Assembly (NCBI GenBank): GCA_028713125.1
Contig: JAQTOU010000001.1
Location: forward strand, 452,273-516,272
Source: Elusimicrobiales bacterium
Lineage (GTDB): Bacteria > Elusimicrobiota > Elusimicrobia > Elusimicrobiales > UBA9959
Length of the DNA stretch: 64,000 nucleotides
Direction: 5' to 3'
The notes below the pieces were generated by a model. It was not told where the DNA came from. It saw nothing but the letters and a program-made list of their open reading frames with translations, and searched no databases. The position numbers were made by a program, and so were the translations under genes. How positions within the stretch are numbered: position 1 is the first letter of the stretch; each line of letters begins with the position of its first letter. Positions 19,102-28,483 of this stretch are shown here, one piece after another.

Positions 19102-19120
19102 AAAGGGGACAGGCTACTTT
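19102..19120. repeat. Intergenic motif AAAGGGGACAGGCTACTTT, copy 1
   Basis: shared with 22663 and 59713 copies. Confidence 0.8.
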
Positions 19121-20508
19121 TTCTTGTCCCTGCCGTAGATATCGTTAAAGCGCACTATATCGTCTTCCCCGACGTATTCTCCGTTCTGCACCTCTATCAT
19201 TTCCAGCGGGACCTTGCCCGGGTTCTCAAGGCGGTGGCCGGTGGACTTGGGCACATAGGTGCTTTCATTCTCGTGGACCAGCGAAGTTGTTTTGCCCAAA
19301 GTCACCTTTGCGGTTCCCTTCACTATGATCCAATGCTCGCTGCGGTGGTAATGAAGCTGGTGGCTGAGCTTATGGCCGGGGTTCACCACTATCCGCTTTA
19401 TTTTGTAGCGCGGGCCTTCTTCGAGAACGGTATAAGAACCCCAGGGGCGGTAAGTGGTGGTATGCTCCACCACTTCTTTGCGCTTCCGCTCTTTAAGCAT
19501 GTCCACAACTTCTTTCACGCGCTGCGCCTCGCCGCGCCTGGCTATAAGCAAAGCGTCAACGGTATCCACTATTATCAGGTCTTTAAGCCCTATCGTGGAG
19601 ATAAGCCGGTTCTCCCCCATCACTATAGTGCGCTTTGTATCCAGCGCGAGCACGTCGCCGACTTTAACATTACCGTCGGAATCCGGCTTGATGACCTCGG
19701 GGAGAGAATCCCAGGAGCCAACGTCGGACCAGAGTATGTCTATAGGCAGCACCGCGGCTTTTTTGGATTTCTCCATCACCGCGTAGTCTATCGAGATGGA
19801 AGGCATATTCTTGAAATCGGCCAGCATCTTCGCTAGCGTCTGCGGCATTTTGCGGCTTATCTCCGGGGCATAAGCCTTGAATTCGGCGAGCATCGTGGCG
19901 ATCGTGAAAGAGAACATCCCGGAGTTCCAGTAATAATTCCCGTCCTTCAGATATTTCTCGGCCGTCTTCAGGTCCGGCTTCTCGGCGAATTTCTCCACCT
20001 TGCACACGCCGGGCCCCTTCCCGCCTTTTTTAATATAACCGTAGCCGGTTTCGGGGCGGCTGGGCTTTATCCCGAAAGTGACTATGCTGCCGGCTTTAGC
20101 GGCCGTCTCGGCCTGGCGGGCGTACTTCGCGAATTTTTCGACGGGCTCGATTATGTGATCGGAAGGGCAGATGAATATCACTTCGTCATTTTTGCACTTG
20201 AGCTTTTCAAGGCAGTACTTCATTACCAGCGCTATGGCCGGGGCCGTATTCCGCCCGACGGGCTCGAGTATCACATTGTTCTCTATGGTCGGGGAGACCG
20301 ACCTGAGGTCCGCCTGCACGTGGAACTGGTAATCCTGATTGGTTATGACGAAGATATCGTGCAGGGGCACGACCGCGGCGAGCCTTTCCACCGTCTGGCA
20401 GAGCAGGGACTTCCCGCCGTTCAGCTTTATGAACTGCTTGGGCAGCCCGTAGCGGGAAACAGGCCAGAGCCGCGTGCCGGAGCCGCCGGCGAGGATTATA
20501 GCTTTCAT
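19114..20508 (-). CDS. manC: Mannose-1-phosphate guanylyltransferase / mannose-6-phosphate isomerase
   Basis: [22 protein letters not shown] and C-terminal [47 protein letters not shown]. Confidence 0.93.
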   Translation of the reverse strand: MKAIILAGGSGTRLWPVSRYGLPKQFIKLNGGKSLLCQTVERLAAVVPLHDIFVITNQDYQFHVQADLRSVSPTIENNVILEPVGRNTAPAIALVMKYCLEKLKCKNDEVIFICPSDHIIEPVEKFAKYARQAETAAKAGSIVTFGIKPSRPETGYGYIKKGGKGPGVCKVEKFAEKPDLKTAEKYLKDGNYYWNSGMFSFTIATMLAEFKAYAPEISRKMPQTLAKMLADFKNMPSISIDYAVMEKSKKAAVLPIDILWSDVGSWDSLPEVIKPDSDGNVKVGDVLALDTKRTIVMGENRLISTIGLKDLIIVDTVDALLIARRGEAQRVKEVVDMLKERKRKEVVEHTTTYRPWGSYTVLEEGPRYKIKRIVVNPGHKLSHQLHYHRSEHWIIVKGTAKVTLGKTTSLVHENESTYVPKSTGHRLENPGKVPLEMIEVQNGEYVGEDDIVRFNDIYGRDKKK

Positions 20509-21533
20509 AAATTCACCTTCTTCTTTTCCAATCGTTTAAGCTCGGCGTCCACCATAAGCTTCACCAGCTCCGCGAATCCGGTCTTCGGCTTCCAGCCAAG
20601 TTTCAGCTTCGCCTTGGAGGCGTCGCCCACAAGCAGGTCAACCTCGGCGGGGCGGTAGAATTCTTTTGAGACTTCAACCACCACCTTGCCGGTCTTCGCG
20701 TTCAGGCCTTTCTCGGACAGGCCCGACCCTTTCCATTTCAGCTTGATCCCGGCCGCGGCGAAAGCGGCCTCCACGAATTCGCGCACAGTATGGGTCTCCC
20801 CGGTGGCAAGTATGTAGTCGTCAGGCTTCGGCTGCTGCAAAATAAGCCACATCCCTTCCACATATTCCTTGGCATAGCCCCAGTCGCGCCGGGCTTCCAG
20901 GTTCCCGACGGTAACTTTTTCCTGCAGCCCTTTTTTAATGCTGGCGGCCGCGGCCGTTATCTTCCGCGTCACGAATTCCTCGCCCCGGAGCGGGCTTTCA
21001 TGGTTGAATAAAATTCCGCAGTTCGCGTGCAGGCCGTAAGCCTGGCGGTAGTTCACCGTTATCCAGTGGGCGTAAAGCTTGGCCACGGCGTAGGGGCTCT
21101 TCGGGTAGAAAGCGGTGGTCTCATTGCGCTGGGCGCCGCCGGTGCTGCCGAAAAGCTCCGCCGTGGAGGCCTGGTAGAACCGCGCGGCCGGGCAGACTTT
21201 GCGTATAGCTTCGAGCATCCTGGTAACGCCGACGGCGTTCACCTCGGCGGTAAGCACCGGCTGGTCGAAAGAAAGCTTCACTATGCTCTGCGCCGCGAAA
21301 TTATAGATCTCGTTCGGCATGATCTTCTCTAGCGCGTCCATGATATTGGTCGGCTCGAGCAGGTCGAGGGAAATTTCTTTCACTTTCCCCTCTATACCGA
21401 GCTCGCGCAGGCGCCAGATCCCGGTATCCCCGCCGCGGTCGGCGCCGTAGACCTTGTAGCCTTTATCAAGCAGGAACCTGCTTAGATAAGCCCCGTCCTG
21501 ACCGCGGCTCCCGGTGATCAAAGCTTTTTTCAT
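20505..21533 (-). CDS. GDP-mannose 4,6-dehydratase paralogue
   Basis: [42 protein letters not shown]. Confidence 0.85.
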   Translation of the reverse strand: MKKALITGSRGQDGAYLSRFLLDKGYKVYGADRGGDTGIWRLRELGIEGKVKEISLDLLEPTNIMDALEKIMPNEIYNFAAQSIVKLSFDQPVLTAEVNAVGVTRMLEAIRKVCPAARFYQASTAELFGSTGGAQRNETTAFYPKSPYAVAKLYAHWITVNYRQAYGLHANCGILFNHESPLRGEEFVTRKITAAAASIKKGLQEKVTVGNLEARRDWGYAKEYVEGMWLILQQPKPDDYILATGETHTVREFVEAAFAAAGIKLKWKGSGLSEKGLNAKTGKVVVEVSKEFYRPAEVDLLVGDASKAKLKLGWKPKTGFAELVKLMVDAELKRLEKKKVNL

Positions 21534-21539
21534 ATAGCC

Positions 21540-22649
21540 TTAGCAGTTCTTTACCGCGCCGTAGCCGGCTTTCGCAAGGCAATGCTCGCTCAGAGCGAGC
21601 TGCAGGTCGCCTTCGGCCATTTCGGAAACGAGGCCTTCGAAAGAAGTCTCCGGCTTCCAGCCCAGGACCTTCCGGGATTTGGCCGGGTTCCCGAGCAAAG
21701 TTTCCACTTCGGCCGGGCGGTAGAACTTAGGATCGATGCGCACTATCACATCTCCCACTTTCACTTTAACATCGGCTTCCAGGCCGGGGCGCGGCTTCAC
21801 GGACTTAACATAGCCGGTCTCCCCAGTGCCTTTCCCCTTCCAGCCTACCGTTATCCCCAGCTCTTTTGCGGCGAGCTCGATGAACTTGCGCACGGAATAC
21901 TGCTTCCCCGTCGCTATCACGAAATCCTCGGCTTTCTTCTGCTGCAGGATCAGCCACATCGCGCGCACATAGTCCCGGGCATGGCCCCAGTCGCGCAGCG
22001 AATTGATATTCCCCATATAAAGGCATTTCTGCTCGCCCAGGAGTATCCGGGCCATAGCGCGGGTGATCTTCCGCGTCACGAATTCCTCGCCGCGCAGCGG
22101 GCTCTCATGGTTGAAGAGTATCCCGTTGCAGGCGAAGATATCGTAGGACTCGCGGTAATTTATGGTTATCCAGTAAGCGTACATCTTGGCCACGCCGTAA
22201 GGGCTGCGCGGGTAGAAAGGGGTCTTTTCGCTCTGCGGTATCTCCTGCACTTTGCCGTAAAGCTCCGAGGTGGAAGCCTGGTAAATGCGGGTTTTTTTCG
22301 TCAGGCCGAGCAGGCGGATGGCCTCGAGCAGGCGCATCGTGCCCAGCCCGTCGCAGTCGGCGGTATATTCCGGCTCTTCGAAGCTCACGGCCACATGGCT
22401 CTGCGCGCCCAGGTTGTAGATCTCGTCCGGCTTTATTTCGCCTATCAGCCTGGTCAAATTGGTGGAATCGGTCAGGTCGCCGTAATGAAGCTTAAGCCGC
22501 GGATGCGCGACAAGGTGCTTTATCCGGGCCATATTGAAAGAGGCCGAGCGCCGGCGCAGGCCGTGCACTTCATACCCTTTGTTCAAAAGAAATTCCGAAA
22601 GATAAGCCCCGTCCTGCCCCGTGATCCCGGTTATTAAAGCCTTTTTCAT
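21540..22649 (-). CDS. gmd: GDP-mannose 4,6-dehydratase
   Basis: [53 protein letters not shown]. Confidence 0.93.
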   Translation of the reverse strand: MKKALITGITGQDGAYLSEFLLNKGYEVHGLRRRSASFNMARIKHLVAHPRLKLHYGDLTDSTNLTRLIGEIKPDEIYNLGAQSHVAVSFEEPEYTADCDGLGTMRLLEAIRLLGLTKKTRIYQASTSELYGKVQEIPQSEKTPFYPRSPYGVAKMYAYWITINYRESYDIFACNGILFNHESPLRGEEFVTRKITRAMARILLGEQKCLYMGNINSLRDWGHARDYVRAMWLILQQKKAEDFVIATGKQYSVRKFIELAAKELGITVGWKGKGTGETGYVKSVKPRPGLEADVKVKVGDVIVRIDPKFYRPAEVETLLGNPAKSRKVLGWKPETSFEGLVSEMAEGDLQLALSEHCLAKAGYGAVKNC

Positions 22650-22662
22650 CGATTCTCCTTGA

Positions 22663-22681
22663 AAAGGGGACAGGCTACTTT
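22663..22681. repeat. Intergenic motif AAAGGGGACAGGCTACTTT, copy 2
   Basis: identical to copy 1 over 19 bp. Confidence 0.8.
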
Positions 22682-22704
22682 ATTCCGCCCCTTATAATAT
22701 AGAT

Positions 22705-22713
22705 ATTATAGCA
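22705..22713 (-). promoter_or_regulatory. Extended -10 promoter element TGCTATAAT
   Basis: revcomp of attatagca, just after the terminator and upstream of gmd. Confidence 0.55.
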
Positions 22714-22719
22714 AAACTA

Positions 22720-22755
22720 AAAAGACCGGGAATCGCCCTCGATTTCCGGTCTTTT
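22720..22755 (-). terminator. Intrinsic terminator after SIS gene
   Basis: AAAAGACCGGGAATC-gccctc-GATTTCCGGTCTTTT, 15-bp stem with one G-U pair. Confidence 0.75.
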
Positions 22756-22772
22756 CGCGCCTGAGCTTTTGA

Positions 22773-23348
22773 TTATTTTTTCTGACCGCTTATAACATGG
22801 TCCACCACGGCATGGCAGATAGCCGCGTGCGCGGTTTCCACCACCCCGTACACAGAGGAAGGCACATAAAAGTTGATCGCGCCCATCGAGCGCAAAGGAT
22901 TATCCGCGCCGAAGCCGGAAAGCGTCACAAGAAAGCAGCCCTTCTTCAGCGCCGTCTCCGCGGCCTTTAGGATATTCGGGGACTTCCCAGAACTGCTTAT
23001 CGCAACAAAAACGTCGCCTTTTTCGGCGAAGGTCTCGGCCGGGGCCGAATAAACATTTTCATAGCCCAGGTCATTGGCCAGGCAGGTGAGCAGGGACGCG
23101 TCCGAAAAGCAAAGAGCCTTTACCCCGCCGTTCTTCCAGAGGTCGGCGGCCATATGGCTGGCGATAGAGGAACTGCCGCCGTTGCCGATATAAATAACCT
23201 TGCCGGAGCCGGCCGCGCATTTTGCCACCGCTTCGTAAAAAGCGGTTATCCCCCCGCCCACGCCGAGCTTTTCCCCGCCCGCCGTGCAGGCGCAGCTTCG
23301 GGTCCCTTCGAAAACGGATTCAAGAAAAGCGTCGCCGAAATTTTTCAT
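22773..23348 (-). CDS. SIS-domain phosphoheptose isomerase-like protein (GmhA family)
   Basis: IYIGNGGSSSIASHMAADLWKNGG; AISSSGKSPNILKAAETA. Confidence 0.8.
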   Translation of the reverse strand: MKNFGDAFLESVFEGTRSCACTAGGEKLGVGGGITAFYEAVAKCAAGSGKVIYIGNGGSSSIASHMAADLWKNGGVKALCFSDASLLTCLANDLGYENVYSAPAETFAEKGDVFVAISSSGKSPNILKAAETALKKGCFLVTLSGFGADNPLRSMGAINFYVPSSVYGVVETAHAAICHAVVDHVISGQKK

Positions 23349-23378
23349 ATTTTCTCCAGGTAAATACAGGCCAGCGGT

Positions 23379-24422
23379 TTAATTAGCGCCGCGGACAAGC
23401 CTCTCCGCCGCTTTCTTTATGTCGGCCGCGCCGGGATAAAAAGCCTTCTCCAGCTCGGCGCCGGCGGGCGTCGGCACGTCGGGCAGGCCCACGCGCAGCA
23501 CCGGGGCCTTCAGGGCCCCGAAAGCTTTCTCCGCGGCCTGCGCCGCTATCTCGGCGGAGATCCCAGTCATCACCCCGCCGACGTCCGCTATCACAAGCCT
23601 GCCGGTCTTCCGGACGGAAGCAAGGATGGTCTCCATATCCAGCGGCTTGATGGTGCGGGGGTCGATCACCTCGGCGCTTATCCCGTCCTTCTCCAGCTCC
23701 CGGGCGGCCTTTACCGCCTCGTAAACCATCAGGGAGACCGCCACTATAGTAATGTCCTTCCCCTCTTTGCGGACCACGGCTTTCCCGAAAGGCGCTTCAT
23801 AAATTTCTTCCGGCACATAGCCCTTGAAATCGTAAAGCCAGCGGTGCTCGCAGAACATGACCGGGCCGCCGTCCCTGACCGCGGCTATCAGCAGGCCTTT
23901 CGCGTCGTAGGGCGTGGCCGGCGTTACCACCTTGAGCCCGGCGAAATGAGTGAACAGGCCGTGCAGCGCCTGCGAATGCTGGGCGGCCGAGCCCCAGCCC
24001 CTGCCTATTATGCTTCGTATCACCAGCGGCACGGTGACCTTCCCGCCGGTCATATAGCGCCACTTCGCGGCGTGGTTGACTATCTGGTCCAGGCACATCG
24101 GGAGGAAGTCCATCCGCATATGGATGAAGACCGGGCGCATACCGCACATCGCGCTCCCGGCGGCTATCCCGGTAAGGCCGTTCTCGGCGATAGGCATGTC
24201 CATCACGCGGTCCGGGCCGAACTCCCTGGCCAGGCCGACGGTGGAGCCGAAGACCCCGCCCGGGTCGTCTATCCCCTCGCCTATCAAATACACTTCGGGG
24301 CTGGTCGCAAGAAGCTGGCGCTGCGCCTCCAGCAGGGCGGCGCGGTAAGTGATATTCCTCAGGCCCTCTTTCTCCGAGGCCTCGAAATCCTGTTTGTCGA
24401 TAAGTACTTTTGTCCAGGGCAT
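23379..24422 (-). CDS. TPP-dependent dehydrogenase E1 beta subunit (transketolase C-terminal type)
   Basis: NITYRAALLEAQRQLLATSPEVYLIGEGIDDPGGVFG...PIAENGLTGIAAGSAMCGMRPV; start trimmed to MPWTKVL. Confidence 0.88.
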   Translation of the reverse strand: MPWTKVLIDKQDFEASEKEGLRNITYRAALLEAQRQLLATSPEVYLIGEGIDDPGGVFGSTVGLAREFGPDRVMDMPIAENGLTGIAAGSAMCGMRPVFIHMRMDFLPMCLDQIVNHAAKWRYMTGGKVTVPLVIRSIIGRGWGSAAQHSQALHGLFTHFAGLKVVTPATPYDAKGLLIAAVRDGGPVMFCEHRWLYDFKGYVPEEIYEAPFGKAVVRKEGKDITIVAVSLMVYEAVKAARELEKDGISAEVIDPRTIKPLDMETILASVRKTGRLVIADVGGVMTGISAEIAAQAAEKAFGALKAPVLRVGLPDVPTPAGAELEKAFYPGAADIKKAAERLVRGAN

Positions 24423-24423
24423 A

Positions 24424-25386
24424 TTAAGAGTACACGTCCGTGTAAAGTTCCTCGGGGCTCTGGTGAGGCGAAGCCTTGGCAAAGCTCCAGGCTGCTTCTA
24501 TCTCGGCGTTTATCTCCGCTTTGATACCGTCCAGGAGCGCGTCGTCAAGAACGCCTTCCGCGCGCAGCTTCTTCAGATAGTTCTCCACCGGGCATTTCTT
24601 CTGCCACTCGAAAAATTCTTCTTTAGGCCGGCAGCCTTTCTCGTAATCGCAGTCGGGCCCGACGTGTCCCTTCCACCTGTAAGTGGGGAATTCGAGGAAG
24701 TACGGGCCATTCCCGGCCCTTATATGCGCCACGGCTTTCTCCGCCGCGGCGCAGACGGCCTCGGGGTCGTTCCCGTCGGCCAGCTCGAAAGGTATGCCGA
24801 AGCCGGGCGCCCGCTTCGAGATCGTCCCCTCGGCGTGCCGGGCGGACTGGGGCGAATTGGTGGCGTAAAAATTATTCTCGCAGACGAAAAGCACCGGCAG
24901 CTTCCTGAGGGCCGCGAAATTCATCGTCTCCTGCAGCACGCCCTCGTCGCTGGCCCCGTCGCCGAAATAAGTTACGGACAGGCGCTTCTCGCCTTTCATT
25001 TTAATAGCAAGCGCGGCGCCGGCCCCAAGCGGGATGCTCCCGCCGACTATGGCCGAGGTCCCCATGCAGTTCTTGTCGGTATCGACGAAATGCATCGAAC
25101 CGCCCTTGCCCTTCGCGCAGCCGGTGGCTTTGCCGTAAAGCTCGGCCACTATCGGCTTCAGGTCCGTGCCTTTGCAAAGATAATGGCCGTGGTTTCGGTG
25201 GGTGCTGAAAACATAATCCTCGGCCTTCAAATTCTGCGAAACCCCGGCGGCCACGGCCTCCTGGCCGATATAAAGATGCACCGGCGTCTTCATCTCCTGC
25301 TCGCCGTAAACGGCGACTATCTTTTCTTCGAACAGCCGCGCTCGAAGCATTTTTTTCAAAAGGTCTATTTTGATCTCGGGCTTCAT
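24424..25386 (-). CDS. TPP-dependent dehydrogenase E1 alpha subunit
   Basis: GKGGSMHFVD, FGDGASDEGVLQETMNFAALRKLPVLFVCENN TPP motif. Confidence 0.9.
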   Translation of the reverse strand: MKPEIKIDLLKKMLRARLFEEKIVAVYGEQEMKTPVHLYIGQEAVAAGVSQNLKAEDYVFSTHRNHGHYLCKGTDLKPIVAELYGKATGCAKGKGGSMHFVDTDKNCMGTSAIVGGSIPLGAGAALAIKMKGEKRLSVTYFGDGASDEGVLQETMNFAALRKLPVLFVCENNFYATNSPQSARHAEGTISKRAPGFGIPFELADGNDPEAVCAAAEKAVAHIRAGNGPYFLEFPTYRWKGHVGPDCDYEKGCRPKEEFFEWQKKCPVENYLKKLRAEGVLDDALLDGIKAEINAEIEAAWSFAKASPHQSPEELYTDVYS

Positions 25387-26447
25387 ATAAAATTAGAGTG
25401 CTCCACCGGGTTCTTAAGCTGCCAGAGGTAGCGGTTCACCTCGTCCATCCGGCAGTTCACGCGGCAGGTAGAAGCGTCCATCCCGCAGACGTACTTGAGG
25501 GATCTCTTCCGCTTCTCCCCCTCCCAGATCTGCTTGAAAGTCTTTTCATTCAGGTTCCCGTAGCGGAAAGTCTCGTTCCCGAGGAACATGCTGCAGCCCC
25601 AGACGTTCCCGCCGGCGTCGATATACGACCAGAAAGGCAGCGCAAGGCAGCGTTTATAGGGCCGGCAGCCCTCGTCCCACTTCTTCATCGTGTTCAGCCT
25701 GAAGATGACCGAGAAGCCCGGCCGGTTTATTTTCTCTAGCTCGACGGAGAGTTTCTCATAATCGGCGTAATGGATGTCCTTGTATTTATCCGTGACGCTC
25801 TGCGGGTGCTGCGAATAAGGCTTTATCACCAGGTAATCCATGCCCGCATTCCTGGCCTTAAGGGCCAGGTCCACGGCTTCGTGGGCGTTCTCCGGCAGCA
25901 GGACCATCTGCATGCCGAGCGCGCAGGCGTATTTTTTCTTCTTCTTAAGCGCCGCCGCATAGCCGAGATTCTCGAAGACCCTCGAAAAATCGGAAGGATT
26001 GCAGCGGTGGATCTGCCCGTAGGTTATCGGCGTAGCGCCGTTTATGCTCACCTTTATCCAGGAAGTGGTCGGAAGTATCTTGTCTATGATCGCGGGCTTC
26101 ATGAGCGCCGCGTTCGTGGTGAAAGAAGTGTCTATCCCGCATTTGTTCGCGTGCACGGAGATCGCGGCCATGTCGGGATGGAGGAAAGGCTCCCCCTCGC
26201 CGGCGAACATCACGCTTTTCAGGCCCAGCCCGCCCATTTCCTTCAGGCGGGCCTTGATCATCTTCGTGTCCAGGAAGCGGGGCTTATAGCCCATGAAATC
26301 GAGCGCGCAGTAAACGCAGCGGTGGTTGCAGGCGCCCGACGGGGAGATCTCGGCGTAAACCGGGTAGATGTTCTTCCCTTTCAGCCAGTCGCTGACGCGC
26401 TCCGGGTGGTAGATAAGTTTATGGGCGTCTATGCGGTATTTATCCAT
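25383..26447 (-). CDS. Radical SAM/SPASM protein
   Basis: CNHRCVYC (CX3CX2C), GEGEPFLHP, C-terminal CGMDASTCRVNCRMDEVN. Confidence 0.88.
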   Translation of the reverse strand: MDKYRIDAHKLIYHPERVSDWLKGKNIYPVYAEISPSGACNHRCVYCALDFMGYKPRFLDTKMIKARLKEMGGLGLKSVMFAGEGEPFLHPDMAAISVHANKCGIDTSFTTNAALMKPAIIDKILPTTSWIKVSINGATPITYGQIHRCNPSDFSRVFENLGYAAALKKKKKYACALGMQMVLLPENAHEAVDLALKARNAGMDYLVIKPYSQHPQSVTDKYKDIHYADYEKLSVELEKINRPGFSVIFRLNTMKKWDEGCRPYKRCLALPFWSYIDAGGNVWGCSMFLGNETFRYGNLNEKTFKQIWEGEKRKRSLKYVCGMDASTCRVNCRMDEVNRYLWQLKNPVEHSNFI

Positions 26448-27764
26448 TTAGTGGAACCTTCCCAGCACGTCGCGGTACCTGGTGGCGACCTGGTAAAGCA
26501 AATTGAGGAAGAGCAGCCCGCTGCAGACGGCCGCGGCCCCGAGCCTGCCGCGCATTTTCCCGGCTTCGCCTTTTTTCACCGCCTCTATCACCCCCGGCAG
26601 CAGGCTCGCCCCGTAAGAGGCGAGGATGAGCACGGACGGGATAAAGGGCATCCGCTTCCTGCCCTCGGCGCAGAAAAGGGTCACGAAAACGCCCACAAAA
26701 ACGGCGATTATCGCTATGGGTCCCGCGGCGTTCTTATCTTTGAATGAGAAAGCGATGCCCAGCACGCAAAGAGGGAAAATGATCATGTTCTCGAGCAGGC
26801 TAAGGACGAACATGGTCTTCCTCGCCGGGTAATCCCCGCTGTAAAAAGAGAAAGAAGAGACGAAAGAAAGATGCTTCGAGATCTTAAGGAAGAACAGCTG
26901 CACTTCCCTCCACGGGTTTTCCCGGATGAAGGTCAGGGCCTTGTCCAGGCAGATCCGGCTCTTTTCCGCCTTGCTCAGGGAGTCGTCCACGTAGAACTTG
27001 CCGTATTCCTCCTGGTTGAAATAGAAGTCGGCCCCGCCCGTGGCGTAAGGATTATGCCCCACGAAAATAGTATCGGCCCAGGTCGGCTCCAGGATGGTCG
27101 GGGTATCTTTCAGCCTGGCCCCCCTTATGCTCCACGGCAAAATGGTCAGGAAAGTGAAAGCCGTGAAGATAACCGCTCTTTTAAGCCACCCTTCTTCTTT
27201 GTACTTGTAATAGATCCAGAACAGGAAAGCCGGCAAGCCGATTATGAAAAGGGCCTTCACCATGCAGGTGAGCCCGAGGAAAAAACCGCCGAGCGCGGAA
27301 CTCTTGTTCCTGATCACCAGGTAAACCGTCACGGTTAACAGGAGCATGCCGAAAGTCTCCGCCATCATCACGCCGCAGTACCAGATCATGTCAACGTAAA
27401 CTGCGGACAGGACGAGCGAAATATAGCCCGCCTTCCGGCCGAAAGCCTCTTTCGCGCAAAGGTAGATAAAAAGGCAGGTCAGGGTGGAGAACAGGACGTT
27501 GACCATATTGAAAAGAACGTAGCTCTCGCCGAAGACCTTGGTCACCAGGGCGAGCACGATGGGATAAAGCGGCGTCCAGCCGACGGGATAAGGCAGCCCG
27601 GCCGCCAGGGCGCTCCTCGCCATGTCCCAGGAGGCCATATCGCTCCAGGGCAGGACCTTTACGCTGAAAACATAAGCCGTCCTGAGCGCGAACCCGAAAA
27701 GCAGGAGCCCCCAGAAAACCGGGCGGGCGGGATCTTTCTCTTCAGGCTTTGCGTCGGTGTTCAT
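26448..27764 (-). CDS. Membrane glycosyltransferase of GT39/ArnT-like type
   Basis: 438 aa polytopic; VGWTPLYPIVLALVTKVFGES and overall GT-C appearance. Confidence 0.65.
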   Translation of the reverse strand: MNTDAKPEEKDPARPVFWGLLLFGFALRTAYVFSVKVLPWSDMASWDMARSALAAGLPYPVGWTPLYPIVLALVTKVFGESYVLFNMVNVLFSTLTCLFIYLCAKEAFGRKAGYISLVLSAVYVDMIWYCGVMMAETFGMLLLTVTVYLVIRNKSSALGGFFLGLTCMVKALFIIGLPAFLFWIYYKYKEEGWLKRAVIFTAFTFLTILPWSIRGARLKDTPTILEPTWADTIFVGHNPYATGGADFYFNQEEYGKFYVDDSLSKAEKSRICLDKALTFIRENPWREVQLFFLKISKHLSFVSSFSFYSGDYPARKTMFVLSLLENMIIFPLCVLGIAFSFKDKNAAGPIAIIAVFVGVFVTLFCAEGRKRMPFIPSVLILASYGASLLPGVIEAVKKGEAGKMRGRLGAAAVCSGLLFLNLLYQVATRYRDVLGRFH

Positions 27765-28483
27765 AAAAGCGGTTTAGTCCTTCCCTTTATTTTCAGTTCC
27801 CAGTAAAGCCGCGCTATCGTCTTGAACACGCTCCAGACGTTCTTCGGGTACAGCGCCTTCGAGTGGCCGTGCTGGCGGATCCTTATCTTCATCCCCACCT
27901 CCACGTAGGAGCGCCCCTCGCTCAGCAGCCTCGCCAGGATCTCCGCCTGGTAGGCGAACCCGTCGGTGGTCATCGGGACTTTCGCCAGGAGTTCCCGCCT
28001 GTGCACCACGGGCCCGTTATAATACCTGAGCTTATAGCCGAACAGGAAGTTCAAAAGCGCCGTGAAGTTCCCGGACAGCGCGCGCCTCAGGAACGACCTC
28101 TCGCCGGAATTCGTGTGGTAAGGCAGGACCATGTCCGCCTTCCCCACGCAGTCGAAGATGTCCTTCAGGGACTCTTCCAGGATCTCGTTATCGCCGGGGA
28201 CCAGGCCCACGTGATCTTTTGTGGCCAGGCCGACGCCCAGCCTGTAATTGTAGCCGAACCCGGAATTACGGGGATTATGAAAGACCTTCACTTCGGGATA
28301 CTGCCTGGCGAGGTCGTCGGCTATCGCGCCCGTGCCGTCGGAGCTGGCGTCGTCTATCACCAGGATCTCGCTGTCGTCGAACCTCCCCGCCGCGGCCGCC
28401 CTGATGGCGGCTACGGTACCGGCGAGGTTCAGCGCCTCGTTGTAAGCCGGGACGATGACGGAGATCGAAGTTCTTTCGGTCAT
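27761..28483 (-). CDS. GT2 family glycosyltransferase (dolichol-P-mannose synthase-like)
   Basis: ISVIVPAYNEALNLAGTVAAI, VIDDASSDGT. Confidence 0.85.
   Translation of the reverse strand: MTERTSISVIVPAYNEALNLAGTVAAIRAAAAGRFDDSEILVIDDASSDGTGAIADDLARQYPEVKVFHNPRNSGFGYNYRLGVGLATKDHVGLVPGDNEILEESLKDIFDCVGKADMVLPYHTNSGERSFLRRALSGNFTALLNFLFGYKLRYYNGPVVHRRELLAKVPMTTDGFAYQAEILARLLSEGRSYVEVGMKIRIRQHGHSKALYPKNVWSVFKTIARLYWELKIKGRTKPLL

Noticed and set aside
21582-22637. 351-aa plus-strand ORF opposite gmd, and similar long antisense ORFs (7233-8249, 24349-25431, 13589-14626, 28735-29697)
   Set aside because: Same antisense codon-bias effect; each lies over a well-supported minus-strand gene
23379-25386. 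Pyruvate dehydrogenase complex operon
   Set aside because: Only E1 alpha/beta present, no E2 lipoyl or E3 genes, and sugar-locus context; kept as orphan E1 pair instead
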